DNA from: Xanthostigma xanthostigma
Taxonomy: Eukaryota; Arthropoda; Insecta; Raphidioptera; Raphidiidae
Length of the DNA: 64,000 nt
NCBI GenBank assembly: GCA_963575645.1
Contig: OY754470.1
Coordinates: 47,213,201 to 47,277,200, forward strand
Direction: 5' to 3'
The stretch's first letter is position 1, and every line of letters starts with the position of its first letter. The notes under the pieces were generated by a model. That model did no database searches. It had not been told where the DNA came from and saw only the letters and a list, made by a program, of their open reading frames with translations. A program made the position numbers and the translations under genes. Below, one piece after another: positions 33,901 through 41,575 of this stretch.

Positions 33901-36494
33901 AATTCGGATATGCCGGATTAGACAGAGGTCGGATTAGCACGGTCGCGCTATAGACACATTATGGTTTATTGGCCTCTACATCCGATGTAATCTGCTATGT
34001 CATTTACCTACGTCGTTTTAAAAGTGCCAGCATTTTTTAAAATTTGGACGAATTTTATTCAATATGCTATTTTTTTACAGCTCTCAACCCTTTAACAAAA
34101 GAGTCTCATAGAGTTTGTTCTGGTGGAATGCAAGAAACGTCAGAATATAACCAACTTAGAGTATTACTCAAAAGGGGATTCTTAAAAGCCAAAAGAGATT
34201 CGGTAAGAACAATTTTAAAATGTATGAGATTCGAAATATTTCGCAGTGCTGTTAAATAATGTACCCCTTTAATAATGATGATTTACCTGTTCTACTTTTA
34301 AAGCTTGAAGTTATGTTTATATCTTTTTGTTTTTAAAGTTACTGTGATTTATTTTGAAAACACCGTCACAAATAGGACATACTAGAAGAAAAATATCACA
34401 ATATAACAAGTTACGAGCAAAATTGCTTAAAGTTATTTTAATTTCAGACATTGACGCATTTGAGGATAATGGTAAACGTTTTTACTGGTTTAATGTTAGG
34501 CGTATTATATTGGAAAGTCGGTGAAAAAGGGTCTCGTGTCCTGGACAATTACAATCTCTTGTTTTCCATTTTAATGCACCACATGATGTCAACAATGATG
34601 CTCACCATTCTTACATGTAAGTTGTTTGTAATATACTTTGAGTTATTTAAATATTCCTACATATCGCACTCGCGGGATAACATAAGGTAATACTCTTGGA
34701 GCTCACTCTTCAGCTTTATTTTGCTCTGTCAAAGACACATCCGGCCGTGCTGGGATGGCAGAGTGGCCATTCCCAGCTTAGTAGGTGTACAAATCCAGGC
34801 TACATTAAATTTGTGACTGGTCAAATCAGGATATAGAAGACGTAACTAACTCCTCGACTATAAATTCACTTATTATAAAATATTATTCCACAATTAAGTA
34901 TATTATATTTGTTTCCAGTCCCGCAAGAAATGATTATATTACAAAAAGAACATTTCAACAGATGGTATTCTTTAAAATCCTACTACATATCAATAACTGT
35001 AGTGGACATTCCAATATCGGTAAGTTATTATTTTCGAATGTGTTTTGAACTGTAATTTTAGGCCCTAAACAGACAAATTTATTTAGGTTTTGTGTAGTAT
35101 CATTTCATACTTTTGTTATATTCCTCAAAAGGAAAAACAGAACCATACTTTATAGAATCAGTCGTTTGTCCATCTGTATCTCTGCCACAATCGAATTTCT
35201 CTAGATCAATTTCTTGATTTAAGGTAAAAGCCATACCAGAAACAGTATATATAAATAGCTGAAATTCGGCACAGTTATAAAATTAAAACGTATATTCCAA
35301 TAGTCAGAGCCTAAAAAACTGTTTTCGTGTACATTGAAGACACTAAAAATTGACATCCAAAAAAATCTTTGCGCATACATTTGTGGCATATTTTGTTGAA
35401 CACCTTTACAATATTTCAATAGAGTACAGTCTACGCCCTGATTCGGCTGCTTGGAGCTTCGGAAGCTCTAAAGCCTTATACTATTAAACTATTTTAGCTT
35501 ATTGTGTTGTACATTCTTTTCCAGACTCTCTGTTGTGTCCTGTTTTCTCTAATAATATATTGGATGAGCGGTCAACCAATGGAATACGATAGATGTGCCA
35601 TGTTTACTTCAATTAGCATTTTGGTCGTTTTTGTGGCACAAAGCTTTGGTCTCATGGTTGGAGCTGTTTTCAACGTTGTTGTAAGTATTAGTTATGAATA
35701 AATTATGTTTGCAATATTTTTGAGCGCAATCTAAGTGGGGTTTTCTATGTTCTACCAATTCTTTGCACTTGGAAAATTCAATATCTGAAGATTTTTATTT
35801 AAATCGAATTATTGCGCTCCCAGTTTCTATTTTAATTTAAAAAGATCTGCCGAATCCACATGTGATATGTATCTATAGACAGCCGATGTTATCAGAACGG
35901 GGGAAGAACATTAGAACGTCTGACATTTTGCATGGATCTTTTTCGAGGTATGGTGAAATCAATCACATCAGCCAAAAATTATTCCTCGGCGTCCCGCATT
36001 GGACATTCATGAGTCAATTTTCCGGCGGAGTATACCCGCGCAATAATTCTAATAAAATGTCTTACGTTGCTCGGCAGGAGGGGGAATATATATCAGTGGC
36101 TGACTTCCTAATTGTTAGACACGCTTGTCATTATCTTGTTTCTTTTCAGAACGGAACATTCCTGGGACCCACGATGTCAGTTCCAATAATGATGTTTGCA
36201 GGATTCGGCGTAACTTTACGAGATCTTCCATTTTACTTATATTGGGGAACGTACTTTTCCTATCTTAAGTACGGTCTCGAAGGCTTCGTCGGCGCTATTT
36301 ACGGAATGGATCGACCGATTCTACCTTGCGATGAAAAATATTGCCATTACAGATATCCCAAAAAGTTTCTCGATGATATTGCGATGAGGGGTGACCAGTT
36401 TTGGAACGATATTATCGCACTGGTTGGAATTCTTGTTTTTCTAAGATTTGTTGCGTTCTTCTTGCTTAAATGGAAACTGATGTCTGTTAGATAG
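21201..36494 (+). CDS. ABC transporter subfamily G half-transporter (gene A), 10 coding exons, complete
   Basis: Ten exons (21201-21483, 30900-31207, 31508-31653, 31841-32079, 32593-32721, 34081-34202, 34448-34616, 34919-35019, 35525-35680, 36150-36494) join with matching phases to 1998 nt, 665 residues plus TAG. Every intron is GT-AG. The order is NBD then membrane domain, as in ABCG proteins. Visible motifs: Walker [10 protein letters not shown] (117-125), signature LSGGQ (218-222), Walker B IMFLDEPT (238-245), D-loop GLDS (247-250), H-loop His 275, NPADY (321-325). Six hydrophobic segments follow from about residue 410 to the C-terminus. Length is normal for ABCG half-transporters, which dimerise to export lipids, sterols or other small molecules. 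The motifs CYITQDD, YHNPAD and [13 protein letters not shown] resemble the ABCG1/ABCG4 group. Start: the ATG at 21201 is the first ATG in the long open frame; a five-codon upstream frame lies at 21080. A related gene follows on the same strand. The substrate cannot be inferred. Confidence 0.93.
21570..21640 (+). repeat. end fragment of the 310-530 foldback family
   Basis: CCTTGGTTGATTTTATGATG + TTTGGATGAAGA and CTTCGTAGCAT match both arms of the element at 310-530. It lies under 100 bp after the exon 1 donor. Confidence 0.6.
21655..22030 (+). mobile_element. LINE 3' end (reverse-transcriptase C-terminus, TCTA tail)
   Basis: Translation shows [20 protein letters not shown] and then [10 protein letters not shown]-stop (about 21815-21912), the common C-terminus of insect non-LTR reverse transcriptase proteins. 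Upstream, [20 protein letters not shown] lies in another frame, so at least one indel is present. A TCTATCTATCTAT tail ends it. 5'-truncated. Confidence 0.7.
22095..22244. repeat. 150-bp imperfect hairpin
   Basis: TAAGTGTTGTCGATGGCTGG ... CCAGTCATCGACACACTTA, with TCTTCTTTTATTAGCGTGAG mirrored by CTCACGATCAGCATAAAAGA. The loop (CAGTGCAGCCATCCGCGGTA) is GC-richer. Confidence 0.65.
23141..23444. repeat. foldback with extra tandem arm units to 23520
   Basis: Arms of about 135 bp (TAGTTTAAAAAAACTAAAAA ... TTTTTAGTTTTTTTTAAACTA) surround GTGGGGCGCTCGATG...GCGCCCCAC. The right arm unit (TTTTTAGTTCGATATAAAGC) repeats again at about 23446 and 23505, a 59-bp tandem period. Confidence 0.7.
23570..23655 (-). 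mobile_element. tRNA-like SINE head (Leu/Ser type)
   Basis: On the - strand GACCGAGCGGTCTAAGGCGC matches the D-arm/A box of long-variable-arm tRNAs, and GTCGTAGGTTCTAATCCC matches the B box with one change. No paired acceptor stem is visible, so it is a pol III promoter-bearing repeat or tRNA pseudogene rather than a working tRNA. Confidence 0.6.
24293..24350 (+). mobile_element. start of an insect retroelement-tail repeat
   Basis: CTAGCTTTTACCCGCGATTT + CGTCCGCGTGAGAT is a very common opening of short insect repeats. It is broken up by the LINE tail that follows. Confidence 0.5.
24500..24848 (+). mobile_element. LINE 3' end (reverse-transcriptase C-terminus)
   Basis: Reads [20 protein letters not shown], then [15 protein letters not shown] and [16 protein letters not shown]-stop, the standard H.YNTR...YNKLP..I...F...FYS..EF ending of insect non-LTR elements. 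It ends in TTATCTATCTATG. 5'-truncated. Confidence 0.8.
25310..25650 (+). mobile_element. retroelement tail repeat
   Basis: GTCGTAGCGTAATATTATAT + AGCCTATAGCCTTCC, then CAGTAGTTCCTGAGATTAGC and CAAACAAACAAACTCTTCAG, ending TATTGGTATAGATA. This wording is characteristic of a high-copy insect repeat, especially Lepidoptera. Non-coding. Confidence 0.65.
26226..26254. repeat. 29-bp perfect palindrome, copy 2
   Basis: GCACATACCGCTA-AAC-TAGCGGTATGTGC, a 13-bp perfect inverted repeat. It is the reverse-complement orientation of 9259-9285, with matching AATAAA-like flanks. Confidence 0.85.
26465..26508. repeat. TACG/TATG microsatellite
   Basis: GTACGTATGTACGTATGTAC and so on, a four-base repeat of about 11 units. 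Confidence 0.9.
26765..26850 (+). mobile_element. tRNA-like SINE head
   Basis: GTGGCGTAATGGTTATGCC fits an A box/D-arm and GGTCCTGGGTTCGATTCC a perfect B box. The T-stem does not pair well and no acceptor stem closes it. A T-rich tract follows. Best read as a SINE head or decayed tRNA. Confidence 0.55.
27107..27180 (+). repeat. foldback family F1, one-armed fragment
   Basis: TTATTTTTTGTCAATATATA + GTCGACAATTTTATTT and AGTTCTATTCAGACGGTAATC match the right arm of 6879-7040. Confidence 0.6.
27815..28252 (+). mobile_element. RTE-type retroelement tail with (TA)n
   Basis: Opens ACTAGCGGACCCGGCGAACT. Contains AAAATTTCATCAAAATCGGT + CAAGCCGTTTCGGAGGAG and ends GAATTTTATATATATAGATT, the usual 3' region of RTE-like insect elements. 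A 61-bp (TA)n tract sits near its start (27849-27909). Confidence 0.7.
28322..28789 (+). mobile_element. Harbinger-like MITE family H1, copy 3
   Basis: Starts TTAAGGCCGCTGCACACGAG. Shares GAACCAGTCAGGAAACAGTA, CTTGTCACGTGACCAACATG and CACAAACAAACATGGCGCC with copies 1 and 2. The far end (AACTAGCCTCGGC) lacks the last bases of the terminal repeat. Confidence 0.7.
29140..29524 (+). repeat. tandem duplication split by a small MITE
   Basis: Two copies of a unit (TTGAACAAAAATATCAACAC ... AAGAAAAACTGGTTTGGCAA + TAACCTTGG) at about 29140-29319 and 29397-29524. The junction between them is occupied by the hairpin MITE at 29320-29396. Confidence 0.7.
29320..29396. mobile_element. 77-bp Harbinger-like hairpin MITE
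   Basis: GGCCTAGCACACATGAAGAG ... TAGGCC ends with a perfect core GTTCAACGCGCGTTG-AGC-CAACGCGCGTTGAAC. TAA on both sides fits the 3-bp TWA target of PIF/Harbinger transposons. Confidence 0.7.
30460..30790 (+). repeat. tandem-unit retroelement tail, copy 1
   Basis: Two degenerate units of about 150 bp, each with ACC GATT..., TTAATACGC.TCGAT.., CACCCTAAC-like and CGCGA..TT words, end in GTACGTACGTACGTACAAAC + ACACATAC. The same family lies at 51595-52065 in gene B intron 1. Confidence 0.5.
30900..31207 (+). CDS. gene A coding exon 2 (Walker A, Q-loop)
   Basis: The acceptor CTGTCCACAG restores the frame as [11 protein letters not shown]. The exon holds Walker [10 protein letters not shown], the GYR that follows it, and the Q-loop CYITQDDRL. 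The donor ATT|GTAAGT closes it at phase 0. Its 308 nt correspond exactly to two exons (118+190) in gene B. Confidence 0.93.
31508..31653 (+). CDS. gene A coding exon 3 (signature and Walker B)
   Basis: Acceptor TTATTTTCAG. Encodes [10 protein letters not shown], then [15 protein letters not shown] and IMFLDEPT. The donor AC|GTAAGTT splits the codon after DEPT at phase 2. Its length of 146 nt is identical to the matching exon of gene B. Confidence 0.93.
31841..32079 (+). CDS. gene A coding exon 4 (D-loop, H-loop, NPADY)
   Basis: Acceptor AACTTTTCAG. Reads [12 protein letters not shown], then the switch histidine in [11 protein letters not shown] and the linker motif YHNPADY. The donor G|GTGAGTAC is phase 1. 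NPAD(F/Y) marks the end of the nucleotide-binding domain in ABCG proteins. Confidence 0.93.
32593..32721 (+). CDS. gene A coding exon 5 (linker)
   Basis: Acceptor TTTATTTTCAG, donor G|GTAATGG, both phase 1. Encodes [20 protein letters not shown] and onward, matching the (F/V)IE.A.GEYG linker between NBD and membrane domain seen in ABCG1-like proteins. Confidence 0.9.
32722..34080 (+). other. gene A intron 5, with possible pogo-like ends
   Basis: AACCGTGCTAGTCCGGCCAT near 32825 is mirrored by CGGATTAGCACGGTCGCGC near 33931, suggesting decayed inverted ends of one DNA element. A small inverted pair (CAGAAATATTGGATTA, 33420; TAATCCAATATTTCTGA, 33511) lies between. No gene seen. Confidence 0.35.
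34081..34202 (+). CDS. gene A coding exon 6 (linker and connecting helix)
   Basis: Acceptor TTTTTTTACAG, donor TCG|GTAAGAA. Encodes a linker, then [20 protein letters not shown], the amphipathic connecting helix that precedes the first membrane segment in ABCG proteins. Confidence 0.9.
34448..34616 (+). CDS. gene A coding exon 7 (membrane segments 1 and 2)
   Basis: Acceptor TTTAATTTCAG, donor T|GTAAGTTG (phase 1). Encodes [20 protein letters not shown] (segment 1), a short loop, then the hydrophobic [18 protein letters not shown] stretch (segment 2). Confidence 0.9.
34919..35019 (+). CDS. gene A coding exon 8
   Basis: Acceptor TTGTTTCCAG, donor TCG|GTAAGTT. Encodes [20 protein letters not shown], the typical ABCG loop (E...F.RE/W..YS...YY), and the start of membrane segment 3 ending VVDIPIS. 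Confidence 0.9.
35525..35680 (+). CDS. gene A coding exon 9 (membrane segments 3 and 4)
   Basis: Acceptor ACATTCTTTTCCAG, donor GTT|GTAAGTA, phase 0 both sides. Encodes the end of segment 3 ([14 protein letters not shown]) and segment 4 ([20 protein letters not shown]). Confidence 0.9.
36150..36494 (+). CDS. gene A coding exon 10 (membrane segments 5 and 6, C-terminus)
   Basis: Acceptor TGTTTCTTTTCAG. Encodes [20 protein letters not shown] (segment 5), the extracellular loop with conserved YLKYGLEG and CDEKYCHY, and the final segment [20 protein letters not shown], ending at TAG 36492-36494. Confidence 0.92.
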   Translation, partial: NGTFLGPTMSVPIMMFAGFGVTLRDLPFYLYWGTYFSYLKYGLEGFVGAIYGMDRPILPCDEKYCHYRYPKKFLDDIAMRGDQFWNDIIALVGILVFLRFVAFFLLKWKLMSVR

Positions 36495-36787
36495 GTATTA
36501 GTGTCATTGAATGATACAATGCTTCGTGGCGAAATATATAATTTTCAGCTGTTAAGATGTCACAATTCCCAATCATAAAAATGTAAATTAATTCAGTAAA
36601 AATGGGAGCGGACTCTACACAAGAATACATTAAGACTAGTATATCGCTCGGGTGTTGCATAATCCGTTGTGTATACTTTATTATTCTTGTCTAAAAGAGG
36701 TGTTTGCTTTCGTTATTCCACGTAGATATTCAATCTGCGTTTTGACGGAACATTCGTTGGTTGGAGCAAATGTTCTCAAACTGAGGT

Positions 36788-37066
36788 ACGGGCAAGGGTG
36801 TAGATATGGGAAGGTTAAAGACGTAATTACCTCCCCCCCAGGACCGTAATAATAAAAAATAAAACACAAAATATTACGAATACCTAACTGAAAAATAAAA
36901 TTAAGAAATACTTCTTGAAAAAAAATTTGTGAAATTAGTTTAGGAATTAATATTTTGCTTGACACCTTCCTTCGTGAGTATTCTTGTGTTAATGTCTTAA
37001 TAAAACTTAAAAAAATATTGATTTTTTGCTTTACCCCCCCAGCAAAGAAATATCTACGCCCTTGGG
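36788..37066. mobile_element. hAT-like MITE in the gene A 3' region
   Basis: GGGCAAGGGTGTAGATATGG and AAATATCTACGCCCTTGGG are imperfect inverted ends. Inner ACCTCCCCCCCAGG is mirrored by a CCCCCCAGC run. If the gene A transcript extends this far, the element is in its 3' UTR. Confidence 0.6.
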
Positions 37067-40000
37067 TACGCGTCCCAAACAACACGGTGCCAAATTTATT
37101 TCTCGTTAAAATTGAGTCAAATTTTATTATTTATCGCTTTGTTTTGAAATTACGGTATAATGTATTTATATTTTTGAAATAGTATAAAGTTTACTCTTTT
37201 AATATTTTTTTTATTTGTCTAAACGTTGACATCTTTTCTTTGTTTATAATATGAAAAAGACACGAGTGCAAAAGTAAAGGAGAGACGACAATATTGATGT
37301 CGGTCGCTAGAGGAGTGTGGTTAAAAAAGTTTGTACACCACTGGGCTAGAAGATCGTGTTCACATAAAGCTTGGTTCAAAACAATATTTTAGAACGATTT
37401 TAATTTATCAATGCAAAAAACAACTTTATTTATTGTGCTAAATAGTAATTAGTCATTAATTCCAAATAGAATATAAACGAATATTTTGTACAAGTAATGA
37501 ATTTTTATTAATATTGTTTATTTGAAATATTATCTTTAATTATTATAAAGATAATATCTATTTTGTATTACTCCATTAATATTCTTGTCTTTTTAATTCG
37601 GTTTTTATCTTTTGAACCTGGCGCTGACGGGCAATTTTTAGTCGCCCGATCGTTTAGTTGCATAAGCGACTGCCATTAAATCAGCCTAAGTTTCTGAATA
37701 ATTTAGTTAAGAATTGTCTGTCAGCCTTACTGAGTACTACTTATAAAACGCAAAAACTCAAATTATTTTTTGTGCTTTCAAAATGTAGATATATTTCTCG
37801 ATTGTAAATATTTTTATTTATGGAGGGTATATAGTTAATTATATATATAATACAGTAATTATTATTTATGTGATAAATATTTTCATAACAATGAAAATGT
37901 AAATAGTGTAACCATTGTTATCAATGGATTTTTTTATTTATTGCATGCTTTTTAAAAAATAAATTGTTATAATGTACTTAGAAATGTTTTAAAATCAGTT
38001 GTTTTCCTTTTATAGTTCATCCATTTCCTTTAATATCCTTTATCTACATAACCTGCAGTGACGAACACAGATATTTTTAGAGGCTGTAAATTTTTATATT
38101 TTTTGCGTTCTGGCAACTTATCAAATATATATTTTATGGTCATAATATAAAATACAGGACGTAGCTTTGTTAAGGTTTTGGGCGCCTTGGGCTAGATTCT
38201 GATGTTGCATCCTCCGAAATTATTTTCTTGATACACTTATTCAAATTTTAAAAAATCAAAATAGCGTTTTTAATTTTTTCTCGAAAAATTTATAAACGCG
38301 CTCATATTTTGTGAACTAAACGAGATAATGTTGCGAGTGGTCGGAATCGATTCTGCGTTACGTTTTTTTTTTAAAGTTCGTTTAGTATTAAACTACAAGA
38401 AAGCTTTGTCAACAGAAGTCGCAAATTTGCACAACGCATGAAAACATGAAAAGCATTACGATATATGAAACAATTATAAAAATACCTTAGATATACTTCA
38501 AATTAACGCGTCATAGAAAAAAGTACGCTAAATCGATTAAGGTAGGTATTGGTCGCATATGACACCATTTATTTATTTATTTATTTATTTTTTTGTTAAT
38601 CAACCCTGGAATATTTTTTTTTAAGTTTTAGAAACAAACCTCTGTCTATAGTGATTATTGATTTACTGTTCAAATCACAATTATTTATACGAATTGTAAA
38701 AGTATTACATAATGAATAATAATAGGTTCAGATAGACGTAATATTATTTTATGGTTCTCCAGTTTTCATTAATTTTCACATGTTTATTAAGCGCTTAACG
38801 TTTTCCTTTGTAACTGATAAGGCGGGGTTCCGAACGATTTCCGAGCGACGATAATATTTCACGAAAAGAATTCGACGCATTCAGAATCAACGCAACGTAA
38901 CTTAAGACCACAAACGGCTAGGGTTATCCTTGTATCAATTCACATTACCAATTTACGACTTTTTAATAACAAATTGAAAAGTTAGTTGATAATTTTACCA
39001 GCACTCTGATTAGAATTTGAGAAACTTGGAATCTAGAAGCACTCACAGAAATATTTTTCTTTGTAACGATCTAAACTCGGTTATATCTCTAGCTTGCTAG
39101 ATCTGCGAGGCCCGCCGTGTTTCCACCTTATAATTTTTTCTATTCAGGGAAATTTTTAGGGTATATATTTTTTTAGGGTAATTTTTATGGTAAGATATTT
39201 TTACACGACCCTAATTAAAATATTAAAAAAAAAACAATTTAAAAATAGTGCACAAGCGCGCCTACGTCAGCTGATCTAAATACTGACCCTGTATTACCGA
39301 CAGTAGAAGTTTAAGAATTTAATTTTTAGTTAATTAATACACATTTAAAAAATAATTTATAATTATTTAAAACAAATATTCAATTTTAAAAATTTAGGGG
39401 TAAATATTTTGAAAACTATGTTTTTTAGGGTATAATCATTTTAGGGTTAGGGGAAAATCAATTCTCAAAGTGTCAGCACTGACTGGCCCGGGCTAAGGGC
39501 AGCCCAATTTAGGAGACGACTAAAATTTTAAAAGTGACAAATTTGAAAGACGGCAAACATTTTGAAGACGCGAAAAATTCAAAATTGAATGAGTTTTCCG
39601 TCAATTGTGAGTTTATGTCGCATTAACTCAAATTTGAATTAAAAAAAAAAACAAAGTTTTTACGGAATCAAAACACGAGTATAAAATCAACGTATCAACT
39701 CAAAGTTGAATATCTTAATAGAAGAAAAACGTTCATTTGAAGTAACTCATACGTTTACTGTTACGTTACGTTACGTTCGTCATATAAACCAGCATTAACA
39801 AAGGTCGTTCGTTGTAGCCAGTATTTTTTAATTCAGTTCATTGAACTGATCCAAAAGATTCTATTTGTAAATGAACCAATTCTTTATTATAATAATTATA
39901 CTCACGTTAATTTCAGTTTTATACAAGAATTATTGATAATTGCCCGGCGTTATCCGGGAACGACAGCTAGTCTGTGCTGCGCGAGAAAAATAATTCCATC

Positions 40001-40154
40001 TTTGATCAACAGTATACAACAAGACAGGCCAGAAAGAGACCTACATATATCGTGTTTATCGCTTTCTCTTTCCTGTCGATTTTCACCTTTTGTGTACGAA
40101 AGTCTAAAAAAAGTTCAATAAAAAAAGTGGGATGCCTGAAAAAATTAAAATATA
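37067..40154. other. intergenic, no gene; simple repeats
   Basis: Mostly AT-rich unique-looking sequence. A hAT-like end (AAAGTTTGTACACCACTGG) lies near 37330, a TTTA run at 38570-38591, repeated TTTAGGGTA words at 39160-39450, and TACGT repeats near 39765. No supported coding region. Confidence 0.4.
37958..37963 (+). terminator. candidate polyadenylation signal AATAAA for gene A
   Basis: AATAAA lies 1.46 kb after the stop, at the end of a quiet AT-rich stretch with little repeat signature. An earlier AATAAA (36851-36856) lies inside a MITE. No transcript evidence is available, so either or neither may be used. Confidence 0.2.
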
Positions 40155-40156
40155 TA

Positions 40157-40672
40157 AAGGACCCCGCACAAACCTTATGGGATTTGGTTCTCGGTTAAAT
40201 TGATCGTAAATGGTGTTATTTTATAGTTTAAAGATCACTAAAAAGTGTCCATGGGCGTATAGCCTAAAAGCCAATATATTTTTAGCTACAGATATTAGCA
40301 AGATTTATAGACATAGGGATATCCATTGAATTCACAAACATGTTCCACGTTCAACTTTTGTACATTTTTTTAGAAACAGAAAAACAGTCGAAAACTAGGT
40401 AACGTTGGAAGGTGTCACCCTGTATAAAATAATGTCATATTCGAATTCGAAAACATATTTCTATAGAGCTTAGGATTTTTTAAGATTGTGAATTCAATGG
40501 ATATCCCTGTATCTAAATTCTCGCTAAACATTTCTGTATCTAAAAATCTATTGGTCTTTAGGCTATGGGCCCATGGACACTGTTTCTTAGTGACTTTTAA
40601 ACTATAAAATAAAACCATTTTCGATCAATTTAACCGAGAACCAAATCTCATAAGGCTTGTGCGCGGTTCTTC
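40157..40672 (-). mobile_element. MITE family P1, copy 2 (inverted)
   Basis: Ends GACCCCGCACAAACCTTATG ... ATAAGGCTTGTGCGCGGTTC. The centre reads GAAGGTGTCACCCTGTATAA, the reverse complement of copy 1, so the element is in the opposite orientation to 14829-15352. Confidence 0.8.
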
Positions 40673-40673
40673 A

Positions 40674-40960
40674 AGCTTGCCAGATGCAACTTTAAGTTGC
40701 AAATCTCTATAGACACTTCCTAAAGCCTTATAGACACTGCAGCTTTAAATTACCAGCAGCGCCACTTAAGTGACTATTTAAGTAACTAATAAGTCTCAGA
40801 TGTCGCCGTCAACAAAAACCATATCCAATACACACGGCAAGCGTTACGTGCTGTCATCTAACGATATGACGAAATATTACTAACTAAAAAAACGTAACGA
40901 CGTAACATCAAAGTGTCGCGCCATCACAGCGTCGAGTCAATTGCACGTTTTTTCGAGAGA
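40674..40960 (+). repeat. dispersed repeat R1, copy 2
   Basis: CTTGCCAGATGCAACTTTAA + GTTGCAAATC, AGCAGCGCCACTTAAGTGAC and GTCAATTGCACG match 7779-8160, in a shorter form without the internal duplication. Confidence 0.6.
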
Positions 40961-41065
40961 TGAGACCTAGCTAAAACGATTTTTTGCCCCCCAAAATCCC
41001 TTTTCAGTAAATTTCATCCAAATCGTTAGGGCCGTTTTCGAGAAAAGCACGCACAGAGTCAGGCG

Positions 41066-41144
41066 GAACGTTACGAACGTTAGGAACGTTACGACCGTTA
41101 CGAACGTTAGGAACGTTACGACCGTTAGGAACGTTACACTTTTT
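41066..41144. repeat. 9-bp minisatellite (AACGTTAGG/AACGTTACG/ACCGTTACG)
   Basis: About eight units of three variants alternate in a higher-order pattern. They follow AATTTCATCCAAATCGTTAG + GGCCGTTTTCGAGAA, an RTE-like tail phrase. Confidence 0.8.
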
Positions 41145-41206
41145 CGTACATGCAGCCGGTGTTTTATCAATTTATAAGATTGGTGATTCATCAATTTATA
41201 AGGCGT

Positions 41207-41575
41207 TATCACGTCAAAATAATATAATTAATACATTAACGTTTCAATCCGGATTTGGACCTTCTTCAGAACTGATCTAAAAAATATAAAAAATAATTAA
41301 TATTTAAATTCTAATTAGCTTTTTATAAAATCTTTCAAAATTATTAATGATTATCAAAATAATGAAAAATAATAATAATCATTAATAATTTTGAAAGATT
41401 TTATAAAAAGCTAATTAGAATTTAAATATTAATTATTTTTTATATTTTTTAGATCAATTCTGAAGAAGATCCAAATCCGGATTGAAACGTTAATGTATTA
41501 ATTATATTATTTTTTTGTTAATATATTGTCTGAAAAATAGGTCGATAATTTTATTTATTAATAGAGATAAAGTTC
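41207..41575. repeat. foldback family F2/F1 with hairpin motif
   Basis: Arms of about 135 bp (ATTAATACATTAACGTTTCA ... TGAAACGTTAATGTATTAAT) enclose a short centre (ATAATGAAAAATAATAATAA). The right side adds the F1 arm (AATAGGTCGATAATTTTATT). The motif TTCTGAAGAAGATCCAAATC + CGGATTGAAACG is in the arm. Confidence 0.75.

Noticed and set aside
34735-34805. Weak A-box-like TGGCAGAGTGGCC in gene A intron 7
   Set aside because: No B box of acceptable fit (TGTACAAATCC) and no stems; too weak to call a SINE.
36652-37085. Overlapping open frames on both strands after gene A
   Set aside because: They span a MITE (36788-37066) and its C-runs; no domain or conserved motif.
40967-41212. Repetitive VTFLTVVTFLTF-type frame on the - strand
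   Set aside because: It is the translation of the 9-bp minisatellite, not a protein.
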